Counted from the first letter of the stretch, positions 54,325 through 62,787 are shown. The stretch: DNA of 64,000 nucleotides from an uncultured Desulfosoma sp. (GCA_937960435.1 CALGPN010000025.1:1-64000), one strand, 5' to 3'. Notes: generated from the letters alone by a model not told the origin. A program made the numbers and translations.

Positions 54325-55082
54325 GCCAACACCCGGCCCCGCACCAATCCCTTTCAATGGAAGACATTTGCCCCGACAACCTCCGAGCGGCCCCATGAGT
54401 TCGCCCCAACAGGCGAATGCTTTCAGCTCCTAAGGATTTGCGAAACTCGGACACCCCTCGGCAGTCTCAGGTGGCATTCAAGGCCCGAACCACCATGCAA
54501 GACCCAAAAAAATGACGTCGTGCTCCTTCGCCTCCGACATTTCATGACCGACCCGGACCTGGAACCGAGACAGGATAGTGAAACGAAGATGGAAATCTCA
54601 TTCCGAACCGCCGGATATTCTCCCGAAAATCGCGTAAATGCTACGAGACTTCGCCGAATGCTGATCGGAGCTCCATGTGGTTGAAAATTGCCTCTAGGCT
54701 AAGGGTTTCACCATCCCGTTGGCAACGCTTTAAAAAGTAGGTTTTGTTTATCGGGGATAAAATCGGAAAGCCGCCCCCGGCATTGGCTGCCGAACATCCG
54801 GATCCCCTGCCCTCCAAAACGAACGCTCGGCTGCACCCAACCCGCTTCGATTGAGAGATCGACTGAAAAGCCTCTTACCCGGAGGTCGCTTTTCACCTGG
54901 CGGACGCTCAGGCTCCGCTAACGAAATACAGATGCGGTCGGCAAAATAGAGGCGCCACCTTGGAGCACGGCCTCGTAAAAGTGCTTCGAGACGCCGGCGC
55001 CGCGCGATTCGCACTCTTTGGCTCAAGAGACGCCGTCCGAGCCCGTAGGTTCCCAATTGCCCGAGACCACCCCTTCAAAGCC

Positions 55083-55352
55083 TTAGGGCATGGCCGGGTT
55101 TCTTCGTCCATCCACAGCCACCGTGATGGTCTTCGACCCAGAGATGCGGGCCGCTCCGGAAACGAAATTCGGCTTTTCGGCAGCCGCGTTGATTATGGAA
55201 ACTTTTTGGGCGCCCTCTTTCTGGACCCACAGGATATCTTCCAAAGTCCCGGTGGCCCCGCAACCATCAGGGGAACTCGGATAGTGGACCCCCTTGACCA
55301 CACGGCCCTCCTTCCTGTCCTGAAAAGGGCAAATCAAAATCGCCCGTTCCAC
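55083..55352 (-). CDS. Weak candidate small protein
   Basis: An 89-residue frame, 57 bases downstream of the SIMPL gene on the same strand. Its middle and end (GATGTLEDILWVQKEGAQKV, ISGSKTITVAVDGRRNPAMP) look more protein-like than its surroundings, but the GTG start has no clear ribosome site and I know no family. It could be a gene remnant. Confidence 0.25.
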   Translation of the reverse strand: MERAILICPFQDRKEGRVVKGVHYPSSPDGCGATGTLEDILWVQKEGAQKVSIINAAAEKPNFVSGAARISGSKTITVAVDGRRNPAMP

Positions 55353-55409
55353 CGTCTGTGCCTCGCTTTTTTCTCGCCGGACGGCTCCACTGTTGAAAAT
55401 GCCGTAGGC

Positions 55410-56129
55410 CTAATCGGAGAGGTAGTATTGCACCGTGGAAACTACGCGGACCTTTTTGATGTGGGGCGTGTTGGGATCCCGGTCTTCGACGGTAAACAGT
55501 CCCTGGCCGGCCGTTTTGATCTTCCCGAGTTTGCTTTGAGAATCGGCGGCGAATTTTTCCGCCACAGCCCGCGCGTTTCGCGTGGCCTCCTCAATCATCT
55601 GGGGTTTCAAATCATTGAGTTTCGTGAAAAGGAACTGCACCCCGCTCCCAGGGTCTTCGCCGCCCAGAGCAATCCCCTTTTTGCCCAGTTCGCCCAAACG
55701 GCTTTGCACGGCCCGCACCAGGTCCACCTTCGTCGTGTAGACCGTCATGGTCTGCTGCGCTGTGTATCGAAGACTCACGTCCTGCTGGCCTCCGTAACGT
55801 CGAGCCATTTTATCCGTCACCACCGGCGCCGCCGGTGTGATTTCCGTCGGGGAAAATCCCGCCGCTTGAAGAAAAGCGAGAACCTCACGAGCGTTCCTTT
55901 CCATGGTTTCGTAAAGGGCGCTGAGATCGTTTCCCGCCGTGGTGAAAGTGACGGGCCAGATCGCAATGTCCGCAGGCACTTCGCGTTCCGAAAGTCCTTT
56001 GACGGTCACGGTCCGATCCAGGCCCTTCACCCGCATGAGGTAGCTTCCGAGGGTGACGGCCATGGCAAACATGGCGGCGAAAAACATCATGCCGAAAATG
56101 ACGGCGGCGCCCAATCGGTCATTACTCAT
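55410..56129 (-). CDS. SIMPL-domain protein, membrane-anchored
   Basis: A 239-residue protein with one N-terminal transmembrane segment (AAVIFGMMFFAAMFAMAVTL) followed by a SIMPL (BP26/OMP28-like, DUF541) domain: TVTVKGLSEREVPADIAIWPV near the start and ALVEAVRAKAEKFA-type helix here as RNARAVAEKFAADSQSKLGK, ending VVSTVQYYLSD. These envelope proteins form oligomeric rings of unknown function. ATG 56129 has GAGGAA upstream. Confidence 0.88.
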   Translation of the reverse strand: MSNDRLGAAVIFGMMFFAAMFAMAVTLGSYLMRVKGLDRTVTVKGLSEREVPADIAIWPVTFTTAGNDLSALYETMERNAREVLAFLQAAGFSPTEITPAAPVVTDKMARRYGGQQDVSLRYTAQQTMTVYTTKVDLVRAVQSRLGELGKKGIALGGEDPGSGVQFLFTKLNDLKPQMIEEATRNARAVAEKFAADSQSKLGKIKTAGQGLFTVEDRDPNTPHIKKVRVVSTVQYYLSD

Positions 56130-56289
56130 GGTCGATTCCTCTGCAGAAGAAAGCACTCATTATCTCAACCGGTTACCAAGGTCCATCGCGCATGTCAAGC
56201 TGCCATGTCGGCGGCGCCACGGGGGGAGCCCTGCGCGCGATCGGGGGAGATCTGTCGAGGAACTTCGCCGTGGGAAAAGCTTTTGGTCC

Positions 56290-56318
56290 TTGACTTGGCA
56301 GGGAGATTCCATTATTTT
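56290..56318 (+). promoter_or_regulatory. Promoter of the tRNA-Gln/Glu unit
   Basis: TTGACT at 56290-56295, a 17-base spacer and TATTTT at 56313-56318 end 12 bases before the first tRNA. A GC-rich stretch (CGCCGCTCG) follows the -10, as in stringently controlled stable-RNA promoters. Confidence 0.7.
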
Positions 56319-56330
56319 CACGCCGCTCGT

Positions 56331-56404
56331 TGGGGGATCGTCTAGCGGCAGGACGGCGGACTCTGGATCCGCTAGCCTAGGTTCGAATCCTAGTCCCCCA
56401 GCCA
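56331..56404 (+). tRNA. tRNA-Gln (anticodon CTG)
   Basis: A 74-nt cloverleaf with CCA encoded. Acceptor TGGGGGA/TCCCCCA, anticodon stem GCGGA/TCCGC with loop CTCTGGA giving anticodon CTG (reads CAG), T arm CTAGGTTCGAATCCTAG. It is transcribed with the tRNA-Glu seven bases on. Confidence 0.95.
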
Positions 56405-56411
56405 TTTTTTT

Positions 56412-56487
56412 GGTCCCATCGTCTAGTGGCCTAGGATACTGGCCTCTCACGCCAGAGACACGGGTTCGAATCCCGTTGGGACTACCA
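56412..56487 (+). tRNA. tRNA-Glu (anticodon CTC)
   Basis: A 76-nt cloverleaf with CCA encoded. Acceptor GGTCCCA/TGGGACT with a G-U first pair, anticodon stem CTGGC/GCCAG with loop CTCTCAC giving anticodon CTC (reads GAG), T arm CGGGTTCGAATCCCG. Confidence 0.95.
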
Positions 56488-56498
56488 AGATGGATGCA

Positions 56499-56532
56499 GG
56501 GGCTCGCGCTGAAAGTGAGCCCCTTCTTTTTT
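56499..56532 (+). terminator. Terminator of the tRNA unit
   Basis: A perfect 7-bp stem GGGGCTC/GAGCCCC around an 11-base loop is followed by TTC and six T. It starts 12 bases after tRNA-Glu. Confidence 0.88.
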
Positions 56533-56590
56533 CCCCACACCTTTCGGCCTTCTTGAAGGGTCGGCCCCGGATTCGCCAGTGGGAAAGCCC

Positions 56591-57742
56591 TTACGAGAGG
56601 ATATGAATTGCCTGCAGGCTCCGGTGCAGATCACGGGCGTGGACGGCGATGGTGCGGGACCCCAAAGCCTCTTCTTCTGGGTCGACCACGAGGTCGTCCG
56701 CCAGAAGATGCCCCACGGCCTCCCAGTCTGCGGCGCCGAAGGCCCGAAATGCCTCAAGAATCTCGCCGCAAGAGAGAACTTCATCGGCCGGCGCCCCATC
56801 GGCCCATCCTCTGAAAAAGCCGTCCACGACGGCGGGAAGCCACCGTTCGGTCGCCCAGACCAAGTCGCCCGATCCTTGTTCCCGATCCAGTCTCATTCGA
56901 AAAGTCAGGACGAAGAAAAAGGCGGCCAGAGCCGACAGGCGTTCGTGGTGTTGCGGGCCCGGTGCCACAAGCACCTCCAGGCCTCGGGCGGCAATGAGCC
57001 GCACCGCCACTGTTTGACCGTGGGGAGCCACAACGAAATCTCCCGCCGCATGGTGCCACGGGTAAATGTGGCGAAATTCGCGCCGATCCAGAGCCAGAGT
57101 CAGGATGTAGGCCGCCTGTTCCATGAGCTGAGATGCCTGCGCCGCGCTCAGGATAGCGCCCGAAGGCGAATCGTCCCAAACTTCCACCGATTCGGCATCA
57201 CTTCCAGGTCCTTTTTTGAGATGCCATTCGTAAAACCCATCGAACCACTGCGCCAGAAAAAAGCCAAAGGAGCCATGTCGTCCGGCACTGTCTTCCCAAA
57301 ACCCTTGACCTCGATAAAGCATCTTGGGCACGTAAGGTGCCGCCGCCGTTTTTGAAAGGCTTTGCAGCGTGTCCGATTCCCGCACCAAGGCTGCCTGGCG
57401 CTTGGGATGCACAGCGGAATTCATGGCCATGGAAAACCAGCGATCTCCGACACGCACCGTGACTTTCGCCACGTGATAAAGAGCGCCGTGTTTCACACTG
57501 TCGAGACACACTTCGTCGATTCGCTCCGGCGCAAAACGTTCCCCGGTAAGCGCCTCCAGGCTTCGACGGATGGGTTCGACAGCCCTTGCCCGCAAGGCTT
57601 GTACCAGAGCGCGGAAATAAGTGGCATAGGTTATCTTGGGAGCGTCTGTGGATAATCCCGTAGGAAGGACCCGGGTCAGGGCGTCGTCATAGGCGGGTTT
57701 GCCGTCAATGAGGGGGACAAAGGCCGGGACCGAACCCCTCAT
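56591..57742 (-). CDS. Kinase-fold-like uncharacterised protein
   Basis: A 383-residue protein with the outline of the aminoglycoside phosphotransferase/choline-kinase fold: HGALYHVAKVTVRVGDRWFS followed by a hydrophobic strand and RESDTLQSLSKTA, then FLAQWFDGFYEWHL. A central HHAAGDFVVAPHG stands where the catalytic loop H-x-D-x4-N would be, and the ATP lysine is not evident. It may be a pseudokinase or a variant enzyme. Its ATG overlaps by four bases (ATGA) the end of the frame that follows the TGA in the small upstream gene. Confidence 0.6.
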   Translation of the reverse strand: MRGSVPAFVPLIDGKPAYDDALTRVLPTGLSTDAPKITYATYFRALVQALRARAVEPIRRSLEALTGERFAPERIDEVCLDSVKHGALYHVAKVTVRVGDRWFSMAMNSAVHPKRQAALVRESDTLQSLSKTAAAPYVPKMLYRGQGFWEDSAGRHGSFGFFLAQWFDGFYEWHLKKGPGSDAESVEVWDDSPSGAILSAAQASQLMEQAAYILTLALDRREFRHIYPWHHAAGDFVVAPHGQTVAVRLIAARGLEVLVAPGPQHHERLSALAAFFFVLTFRMRLDREQGSGDLVWATERWLPAVVDGFFRGWADGAPADEVLSCGEILEAFRAFGAADWEAVGHLLADDLVVDPEEEALGSRTIAVHARDLHRSLQAIHILS

Positions 57743-58020
57743 GAAGACTCCTCCGGCGGAACCTTCTCATCTTCTCGACGGGTCTTGACAGCTGGACAGG
57801 GAGGTTTCTGAAAGGGAAACGCGCCGGTCTTTTCCGTGAGCACCCGTGTGGCATCCAGCCACCAGTCGGCGAAGCCGCACCCCAGTCAGTGGCGGGAACG
57901 GCTCAGGCACCCCTGCAGGGCTTCTTCCAACTCCTTGACCCGTTCCCGCAGGTGGTCGCGTTCCTTTTCGAGGGCCGCGATCCGATCTCTCAGGCCTCTC
58001 TCGTCATCCTGGGCGCTCAT
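57739..58020 (-). other. In-frame continuation past TGA: candidate selenoprotein frame
   Basis: The frame of the 44-codon gene continues after its TGA (57886-57888) for 48 more sense codons to a second TGA that overlaps the next ATG as ATGA. The added part reads GCGFADWWLDATRVLTEKTG and ends KVPPEESS. The TGA plus LGC gives a U-x-x-C motif. Short hairpins follow the TGA (CGGC/GCCG at 57867-57877; GTGGC/GCCAC at 57848-57862), neither a clear SECIS. A nonsense mutation or a second separate small gene are the alternatives. Confidence 0.35.
57886..58020 (-). CDS. Small coiled-coil protein (minimal reading, to first TGA)
   Basis: A 44-residue protein starting MSAQDDERGLRDRIAALEKE, with leucine heptads through KELEEALQGCL, then CLSRSRH before TGA. 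GAGGT eight bases upstream of the ATG supports a real start. Alone it would be a tiny coiled coil; the frame goes on beyond the stop (see the 57739-58020 entry). Confidence 0.55.
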   Translation of the reverse strand: MSAQDDERGLRDRIAALEKERDHLRERVKELEEALQGCLSRSRH

Positions 58021-58052
58021 GGGTCTACCTCAGCAAAAAGTCGAGCCCACCC

Positions 58053-58379
58053 CTAGGTGAGGCCGTGTTCGCGAAAGAGCCGTTCCAAGAAGCGAGCCTC
58101 TTTCCCTTTGTCCATGCAAGGATCGTCGCCGTTTCTTGAGACCTCCTGAACCTGGAAAACGCAATCCACCAAGATTTCGTAAGGCGTGACCGTCGTGTGG
58201 CTCCGAACGTAACCGTTGCCGTTGGGTTGGTAGACGTGAAGAAAAAGGCTTTTCTTTTTTTGAAGGGATTCTTGAAGAGCCGCCTCAAACGTGTTGCGAT
58301 CCATGTCCGTGTAGAGGCGGATGCAGCATCTGGTCCGTTTAAAAATGACGTAAAGCCGACTGAATACCGGAGATTCCAT
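58053..58379 (-). CDS. Small uncharacterised protein
   Basis: A 108-residue protein with RLYVIFKRTRCCIRLYTDMD, then KKKSLFLHVYQPNGNGYVRS and PYEILVDCVFQVQEVSRNGDD. Cysteines occur as CC and two singles. No family recognised, no signal peptide. ATG 58379 is chosen for the AGAGGA seven bases upstream. It lies 32 bases before the TGA-interrupted gene and may be cotranscribed with it. Confidence 0.6.
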   Translation of the reverse strand: MESPVFSRLYVIFKRTRCCIRLYTDMDRNTFEAALQESLQKKKSLFLHVYQPNGNGYVRSHTTVTPYEILVDCVFQVQEVSRNGDDPCMDKGKEARFLERLFREHGLT

Positions 58380-58449
58380 AAGGGCTTCCTCTGCATACCT
58401 GAATACCTCGCGACGCACCGGGATCCGGGAGCGAGGAAGCCCCTGGCTA

Positions 58450-59292
58450 TCATGATCTTTCCTTTTTCGCAACGGCGGATCGCTCTTTCAGCTGCTTCCA
58501 CACGGGACGATCCACGAAACTTCCGGAGACGTTTTCTTCCAGTTCCAGAAACAGCCGCCACGGCGCCGCGAAAGTAAAGAGGTCGTCACCCATGGTTTTG
58601 GCCACATTGAGACGCGCCGAAAGGTCTACCTGTCCGATGACCCCTCGTGGTCGCTCCCGGGCGGCTTCCCGATAGGCATAAATGCCGATGCTTTGGCAGC
58701 CCGCCGCAAAGGGAACGATCACGTTTTCGTTCCCGGGGCGTCCGTAGTTGGTTAAAACGACCAGGGCCGCCAATTGGTGCGGGGCGGCCCAAAAGACCAC
58801 CACCTGGGGCGGTGTCGTTGTCGGGTCGAGGGCCTTGAGGGGTTGAAAGACGACATAACGGGTCGGCACATCCATGATGGGCAAATCCTGGATAAACCTC
58901 TCCACAAGTGGGGGATCCTTGAGGTAGCCTTCACCGTCTCGAAACTCCTCCACGAACCCTCCACCGCCGGAAGCCTCCATCTGAGCGGTCACCGCGCGCC
59001 CTTGTTCCCAGTTCCGATTACCAGTGGAAAGGAAATAATGGAAGCAGGCCTCACCGCCCGGAAAGGCCGTGTATTGGTTGCCGAAGCCCAGCCCTACGCC
59101 GCCGCCCCAGCACCCGTAGGATTCCCTGTCGAAGGCGGCAGGCTTCCCGCGGGACGCCCCCGCAAGCATCCACATGACACAGCCCCATTTGCCGGGGCGG
59201 AAGACGGACGCCCCTTCGGGCTTTTTATCGGCCCACAGGACGGCGACAGGATCGTGCTGCAGCCCCAAAGCGTGGACAACGCGGCTCTCCAT
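58450..59292 (-). CDS. DUF169 family protein
   Basis: A 280-residue protein of the DUF169 family: LGLQHDPVAVLWADKKPEGA, WMLAGASRGKPAAFDRESYGCWGGGVGLGF, and PFAAGCQSIGIYAYREAARE followed by DLSARLNVAKTMGDDLFTFAAPW. The conserved Cys residues (CVMWM, CWGGG, GCQS) suggest a metal or cofactor site. The family is frequent in anaerobes and methanogens; its role is unknown. Confidence 0.85.
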   Translation of the reverse strand: MESRVVHALGLQHDPVAVLWADKKPEGASVFRPGKWGCVMWMLAGASRGKPAAFDRESYGCWGGGVGLGFGNQYTAFPGGEACFHYFLSTGNRNWEQGRAVTAQMEASGGGGFVEEFRDGEGYLKDPPLVERFIQDLPIMDVPTRYVVFQPLKALDPTTTPPQVVVFWAAPHQLAALVVLTNYGRPGNENVIVPFAAGCQSIGIYAYREAARERPRGVIGQVDLSARLNVAKTMGDDLFTFAAPWRLFLELEENVSGSFVDRPVWKQLKERSAVAKKERS

Positions 59293-59403
59293 CTTTGATC
59301 TCCTTGCGCTTTACACATGCCCCTTTCCTCGGCACAATGACCTTGAGGCGACGCCGAGGCCCCCGGCCTATTTTCCGACACATCCCGCGAGGCCCAAGAC
59401 GGC

Positions 59404-60045
59404 ATGAACGGCTACGACTCTTTTTCCACCCTCCTGCGCCATGAAATCCCCGGCCGGGACTTCGTCATCGAATGGCGGACCGGCCGCTCCGGCCTTGCGG
59501 TCATGGCCCCCCACGGGGGCGGGATCGAACCGGGCACATCCGAAACCGCCCGATCCATCGCGCGGGGGCTTCACACGTTTTATCACCTAGATGGGCGAAA
59601 AAGAAAACACAACGCCGCATTGCACATCACCAGCACCCTTTTCGACGAGCCCGCGGCCCAAGCCCTTGCGGCAGCCTCGTGGAAAATCATGACCCTCCAC
59701 GGCTGCACCGATGAGGACGCCGACGTGTTCCTCGGCGGCCTCGATACCGGCCTGCGGCGCCTGTGCGCCGAAGCCCTCAGTGAGGCGGGCTTTACCGTCG
59801 CCGCCCATCCCATTTTCCGAGGAACACAGCCTGAAAACTTGTGCAATCGAGGTCGCGCGGGCATGGGGGTGCAGCTGGAATTGTCCCTCAAACTTCGGCG
59901 GCGCCTTTTCCGCGGCATGGATCGCCTTGGGCGGCGCTTTCCCACCGCCGTTTTTCACAGCTTCACGGAGGCGATTCGTCGGGCGCTCGACCAAGAAACC
60001 CTTCGCGTGCCCCCGAAGCCGGATCTGAGAACGGATCCCCGATGA
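59404..60045 (+). CDS. Poly-gamma-glutamate hydrolase-like protein
   Basis: A 213-residue protein matching the phage-derived PGA hydrolase (DUF867) family. The zinc-site motif is MAPHGGGIEPGTSE; LHITSTLFDEP and VFLGGLDTGLRRLC follow, and GVQLELSLKLRRRLF near the end supplies the catalytic Glu-type region. The known enzyme cuts the capsule polymer poly-gamma-glutamate. Here it sits in a bacterial operon with a glycosyltransferase, overlapping it as ATGA, with no phage genes nearby. The substrate may differ. Confidence 0.8.
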   Translation: MNGYDSFSTLLRHEIPGRDFVIEWRTGRSGLAVMAPHGGGIEPGTSETARSIARGLHTFYHLDGRKRKHNAALHITSTLFDEPAAQALAAASWKIMTLHGCTDEDADVFLGGLDTGLRRLCAEALSEAGFTVAAHPIFRGTQPENLCNRGRAGMGVQLELSLKLRRRLFRGMDRLGRRFPTAVFHSFTEAIRRALDQETLRVPPKPDLRTDPR

Positions 60046-61166
60046 AGATTTTGCACTATTGCCAACATGTGCTTGGGATCGGGCATTTTTTGCGGAGCAT
60101 GGAAATCGCCTCGGCTTTTTGCGATCACGCCGTGTTTTTTGTGGAAGGCGGCGATCCTTTGCCCGGCTTCCGGGCGCCGGACCATGTGCGGCGCATCGCT
60201 CTGCCCCCTCTGCGCATGGATCCCCAGTTTCGAAGCTTGGAAGCGGCCGGAGGGGACATCCGAGAAGTGCAGCGGCGGCGCACGGCGATTCTCTTGGACC
60301 TCTTCGTCGCCGTTCGCCCGGATGTGCTGCTCATCGAACTTTTCCCCTTCGGCCGAAAACGCTTCCAGTTCGAACTCATCCCCCTGTTGGAAAAAAACGC
60401 CGCATCACCCCACCGGGCCCTCGTCGTGTGCAGCCTACGGGATATCCTGGTGGAAAAAGCCGACCCGGACGTTTACGAAGAAAAAGTGCTCTCCCTCGTC
60501 AACCGCTATTTCGACCTCATCTTGATCCACGCCGATCCGAACTGCGTCCGGCTGGACGAAACCTTTCGGCGCGTTCGGGATATCCGGCCTCCCGTGCATT
60601 ATACGGGCTACGTGACCCGAACTTTACCGGGTCCCCCGCCTGAAAGAGTCCCCGGCAGGATTGTGCTCAGCACCGGAGGCGGCCGAGTCGGAATCGATCT
60701 CATTGAAGCCGTGTTCCTCGCCTTTTCAAGGCTTTCGAACCCGGACATCCGCCTCCATGTCCATGAAGGCCCCTTTATGGAACCCCGGGACAAGGAGGTT
60801 CTTTCGGCTCGTGCTGCGGCCGATCCGCGCATTTCTTGGCATCCCTTTTCCCATGAATTTCTGAAAGAATTGGCGCAGGCGGAGCTGTCCGTAAGCATGG
60901 CAGGCTACAACACCTGCATGGACATTTTGGCTTCAGGAGTCAAAGCCCTCGTCTATCCCTTTCCGCAAAACCGGGAACAGGCGCTTCGGGCCGATCGGCT
61001 GGAAGCTCGAGGCACGCTCCATGTCCTTCGTTCGCTGGATCCCGGAATCGTTGCCGCCCGGATCTGTGAAGCCCTGTCGGCTCGGCGGCCGACGGCCGAG
61101 CCATTGCAGACCGACGGCGCCGGAGAGACTGTTCGGGCCATTGAAAACTTTCAAACGAGAGCTTAA
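60042..61166 (+). CDS. Glycosyltransferase, MurG-like (GT28-type) fold
   Basis: A 374-residue protein. The N-terminal loop HVLGIGHFLRSMEIASAF is typical of GT-B enzymes with a glycine-rich first loop; the C-terminal domain has VLSTGGGRVGIDLIE and the donor-site region SVSMAGYNTCMDILASGVKALVYPFPQNREQALRA. Closest in outline to predicted glycosyltransferases of the MJ1255/undecaprenyl-GlcNAc type. The acceptor is unknown. Followed after 56 bases by the ABC genes. Confidence 0.85.
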   Translation: MKILHYCQHVLGIGHFLRSMEIASAFCDHAVFFVEGGDPLPGFRAPDHVRRIALPPLRMDPQFRSLEAAGGDIREVQRRRTAILLDLFVAVRPDVLLIELFPFGRKRFQFELIPLLEKNAASPHRALVVCSLRDILVEKADPDVYEEKVLSLVNRYFDLILIHADPNCVRLDETFRRVRDIRPPVHYTGYVTRTLPGPPPERVPGRIVLSTGGGRVGIDLIEAVFLAFSRLSNPDIRLHVHEGPFMEPRDKEVLSARAAADPRISWHPFSHEFLKELAQAELSVSMAGYNTCMDILASGVKALVYPFPQNREQALRADRLEARGTLHVLRSLDPGIVAARICEALSARRPTAEPLQTDGAGETVRAIENFQTRA

Positions 61167-61222
61167 ATGATTGGTCGCGGCGTGTGTCTTTTCTCGAAGG
61201 CAGCCCCACGGGGACCAAAGTT

Positions 61223-61879
61223 ATGGCCAAAACTATCGACCGACAGATCGTCCTCCCATGGCGCCAGGTCATCCGCATTTCGTTCAACGCCCTGCGGGCG
61301 CGTCTCTTTCGCTCCATGATCACCACCAGCACTCTTGTGTTGGCCGTGGCTTTTCTTTCTTACACCTTCGCGGTCTATGCGGTCCTGGAAGGCCTGTGGC
61401 CTGCGGCCGACGTGGCCCTTCAGGACAAGATCCTGGCCACCGGCTTTACGCCGACGGACGGCCACTTCGGCACCACGGCCAAAGACCGTTGGCTCGTGGT
61501 GCTTTCTCTTCTGGTTTGCACTGTCGGGATCATCAACGCCCAGCTCATGGCCGTGACGGAGCGCTTTCGGGAAATCGGGACCCTGAAATGCCTTGGCGCC
61601 TTGGACAGTTTCGTCATCAAACTCTTTGTCTTGGAAGCCGCCTATCAGGGTTTTTTGGGCGGTGCCGCGGGCAGCGTCTTGGGTGTGGGCACGGCGGTGC
61701 TGACCCTGTGGGCCCGATTCGGCTTTCCCGTGATCAGCCATGTGCCGGCGGTTTCCCTTGGCGTTCTTTTCGTCAAATCCTCGGCCCTGGCGGTGGGTTT
61801 GAGCCTCATCGGGGTCATGTACCCGGCGTGGGTGGCGGCACGGATGCAACCGGCCATCGCCCTGAGATCGGAGCCCTAG
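61223..61879 (+). CDS. ABC transporter permease (FtsX/MacB-like, short)
   Basis: A 218-residue membrane protein with four hydrophobic segments and FtsX-type features (RISFNALRARLFRSMITTST, then VTERFREIGTLKCLGALDSFV, VMYPAWVAARMQPAIALRSEP). It lacks the large periplasmic domain of MacB or LolC, which may be supplied by the gene at 62788. ATG 61223 has GGGGA nearby; GTG 61184 is an alternative. Confidence 0.88.
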   Translation: MAKTIDRQIVLPWRQVIRISFNALRARLFRSMITTSTLVLAVAFLSYTFAVYAVLEGLWPAADVALQDKILATGFTPTDGHFGTTAKDRWLVVLSLLVCTVGIINAQLMAVTERFREIGTLKCLGALDSFVIKLFVLEAAYQGFLGGAAGSVLGVGTAVLTLWARFGFPVISHVPAVSLGVLFVKSSALAVGLSLIGVMYPAWVAARMQPAIALRSEP

Positions 61880-61884
61880 CTTTT

Positions 61885-62619
61885 ATGAACGGCAACGGCA
61901 CGCACAATGTGGTTCGCCTCGTGGACGTGACCAAGGTCTTTCGCATGGGGCAGGAAGAGGTCCATGCCCTCCGAGGGGTGACCTTGGAAATCAAAGCCGG
62001 GGAATACATGTCCATCATGGGCCCGTCCGGATCGGGCAAGTCCACCCTGTTCAACATGATCGGCGCATTGGACAAGCCCACATCCGGCCGCGTCTTTATC
62101 GACGAAGTGGACGTGGCTCAATTGGACGCCTATGAATTGGCATGGCTTCGGTGCCGCAAGATCGGCTACATCTTCCAGACTTTCAACCTCATCCAGGTCA
62201 TGACCGCCATTGAAAACGTGACGCTCCCCATGATCTTCGCCGGCATGGGCCGGGACGAATACATGGACAAGGGCATGGAGCTTCTCAAGCTCGTGGGCCT
62301 TGCGGAACGCTTTCAGCACAAGCCTGCCGAATTGTCCGGCGGGCAGCAGCAGCGGGTGGCCGTCGCCCGGGCCTTGGCCAACGACCCCGCCATCATCTTG
62401 GCCGACGAACCCACGGGGAACCTGGATCTAACCACGGGAGAGGAAATCATTTCGTTGCTTAAGGAATTGTCTCAGCAGCGGGGCGTGACCATCATTTCGG
62501 CCACCCACGACATCAAGATGATCAACGTGTCGGACCGTGTCGTCTGGATTCGGGACGGGCGGATCGACCGCATCGAGGATCGGGAAAAGCTCCAAGTCTC
62601 CGTTGGACAAGTGTTCTAG
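61885..62619 (+). CDS. ABC transporter ATP-binding protein (LolD/MacB-like)
   Basis: A 244-residue ATPase. Walker A is GPSGSGKST, Q-loop in IFQTFNLIQVMTAIENVTLPM, signature LSGGQQQRVAVARALAND, Walker B IILADEPTGNLD, and H-loop ISATHDIKMINVSDRVV. The family powers lipoprotein release or mechanotransmission efflux rather than import. It begins five bases after the permease stop. Confidence 0.93.
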   Translation: MNGNGTHNVVRLVDVTKVFRMGQEEVHALRGVTLEIKAGEYMSIMGPSGSGKSTLFNMIGALDKPTSGRVFIDEVDVAQLDAYELAWLRCRKIGYIFQTFNLIQVMTAIENVTLPMIFAGMGRDEYMDKGMELLKLVGLAERFQHKPAELSGGQQQRVAVARALANDPAIILADEPTGNLDLTTGEEIISLLKELSQQRGVTIISATHDIKMINVSDRVVWIRDGRIDRIEDREKLQVSVGQVF

Positions 62620-62787
62620 GTCTCAGGGTCGCTTCTTGTGGCGCCGAAGTGAGCGAAGCTGATCCCGCGGCATCGCCGTCAGCTTGGGAACACAGAGCAC
62701 GTCGCAGGCCTTTGGAAAAGCCTGAGGCCATGCCAAGGCAAAATTCCGGAGCGATCCCGAACCGAAACCCCAAACTCAAGGCTCATT

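Larger units (their letters stand above)
54127..55409. other. Gene-poor region between RSH and SIMPL genes
   Basis: About 1.3 kb with no gene I can support well. It contains a REP copy (54294-54324), scattered AT-rich pieces near 54480-54760, and one weak frame (55083-55352). The remaining frames look random and share no recognisable domain. It may hold decayed genes or an RNA I did not identify. Confidence 0.5.

Noticed and set aside
51940-54396. The long version of the RSH protein (818 codons)
   Set aside because: The extra N-terminal part is translated REP and intergenic sequence; the family begins near residue 110 of that frame.
54960-56345. A 461-codon plus-strand frame opposite the SIMPL gene
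   Set aside because: Shadow of a well-supported minus-strand gene; no family resemblance.
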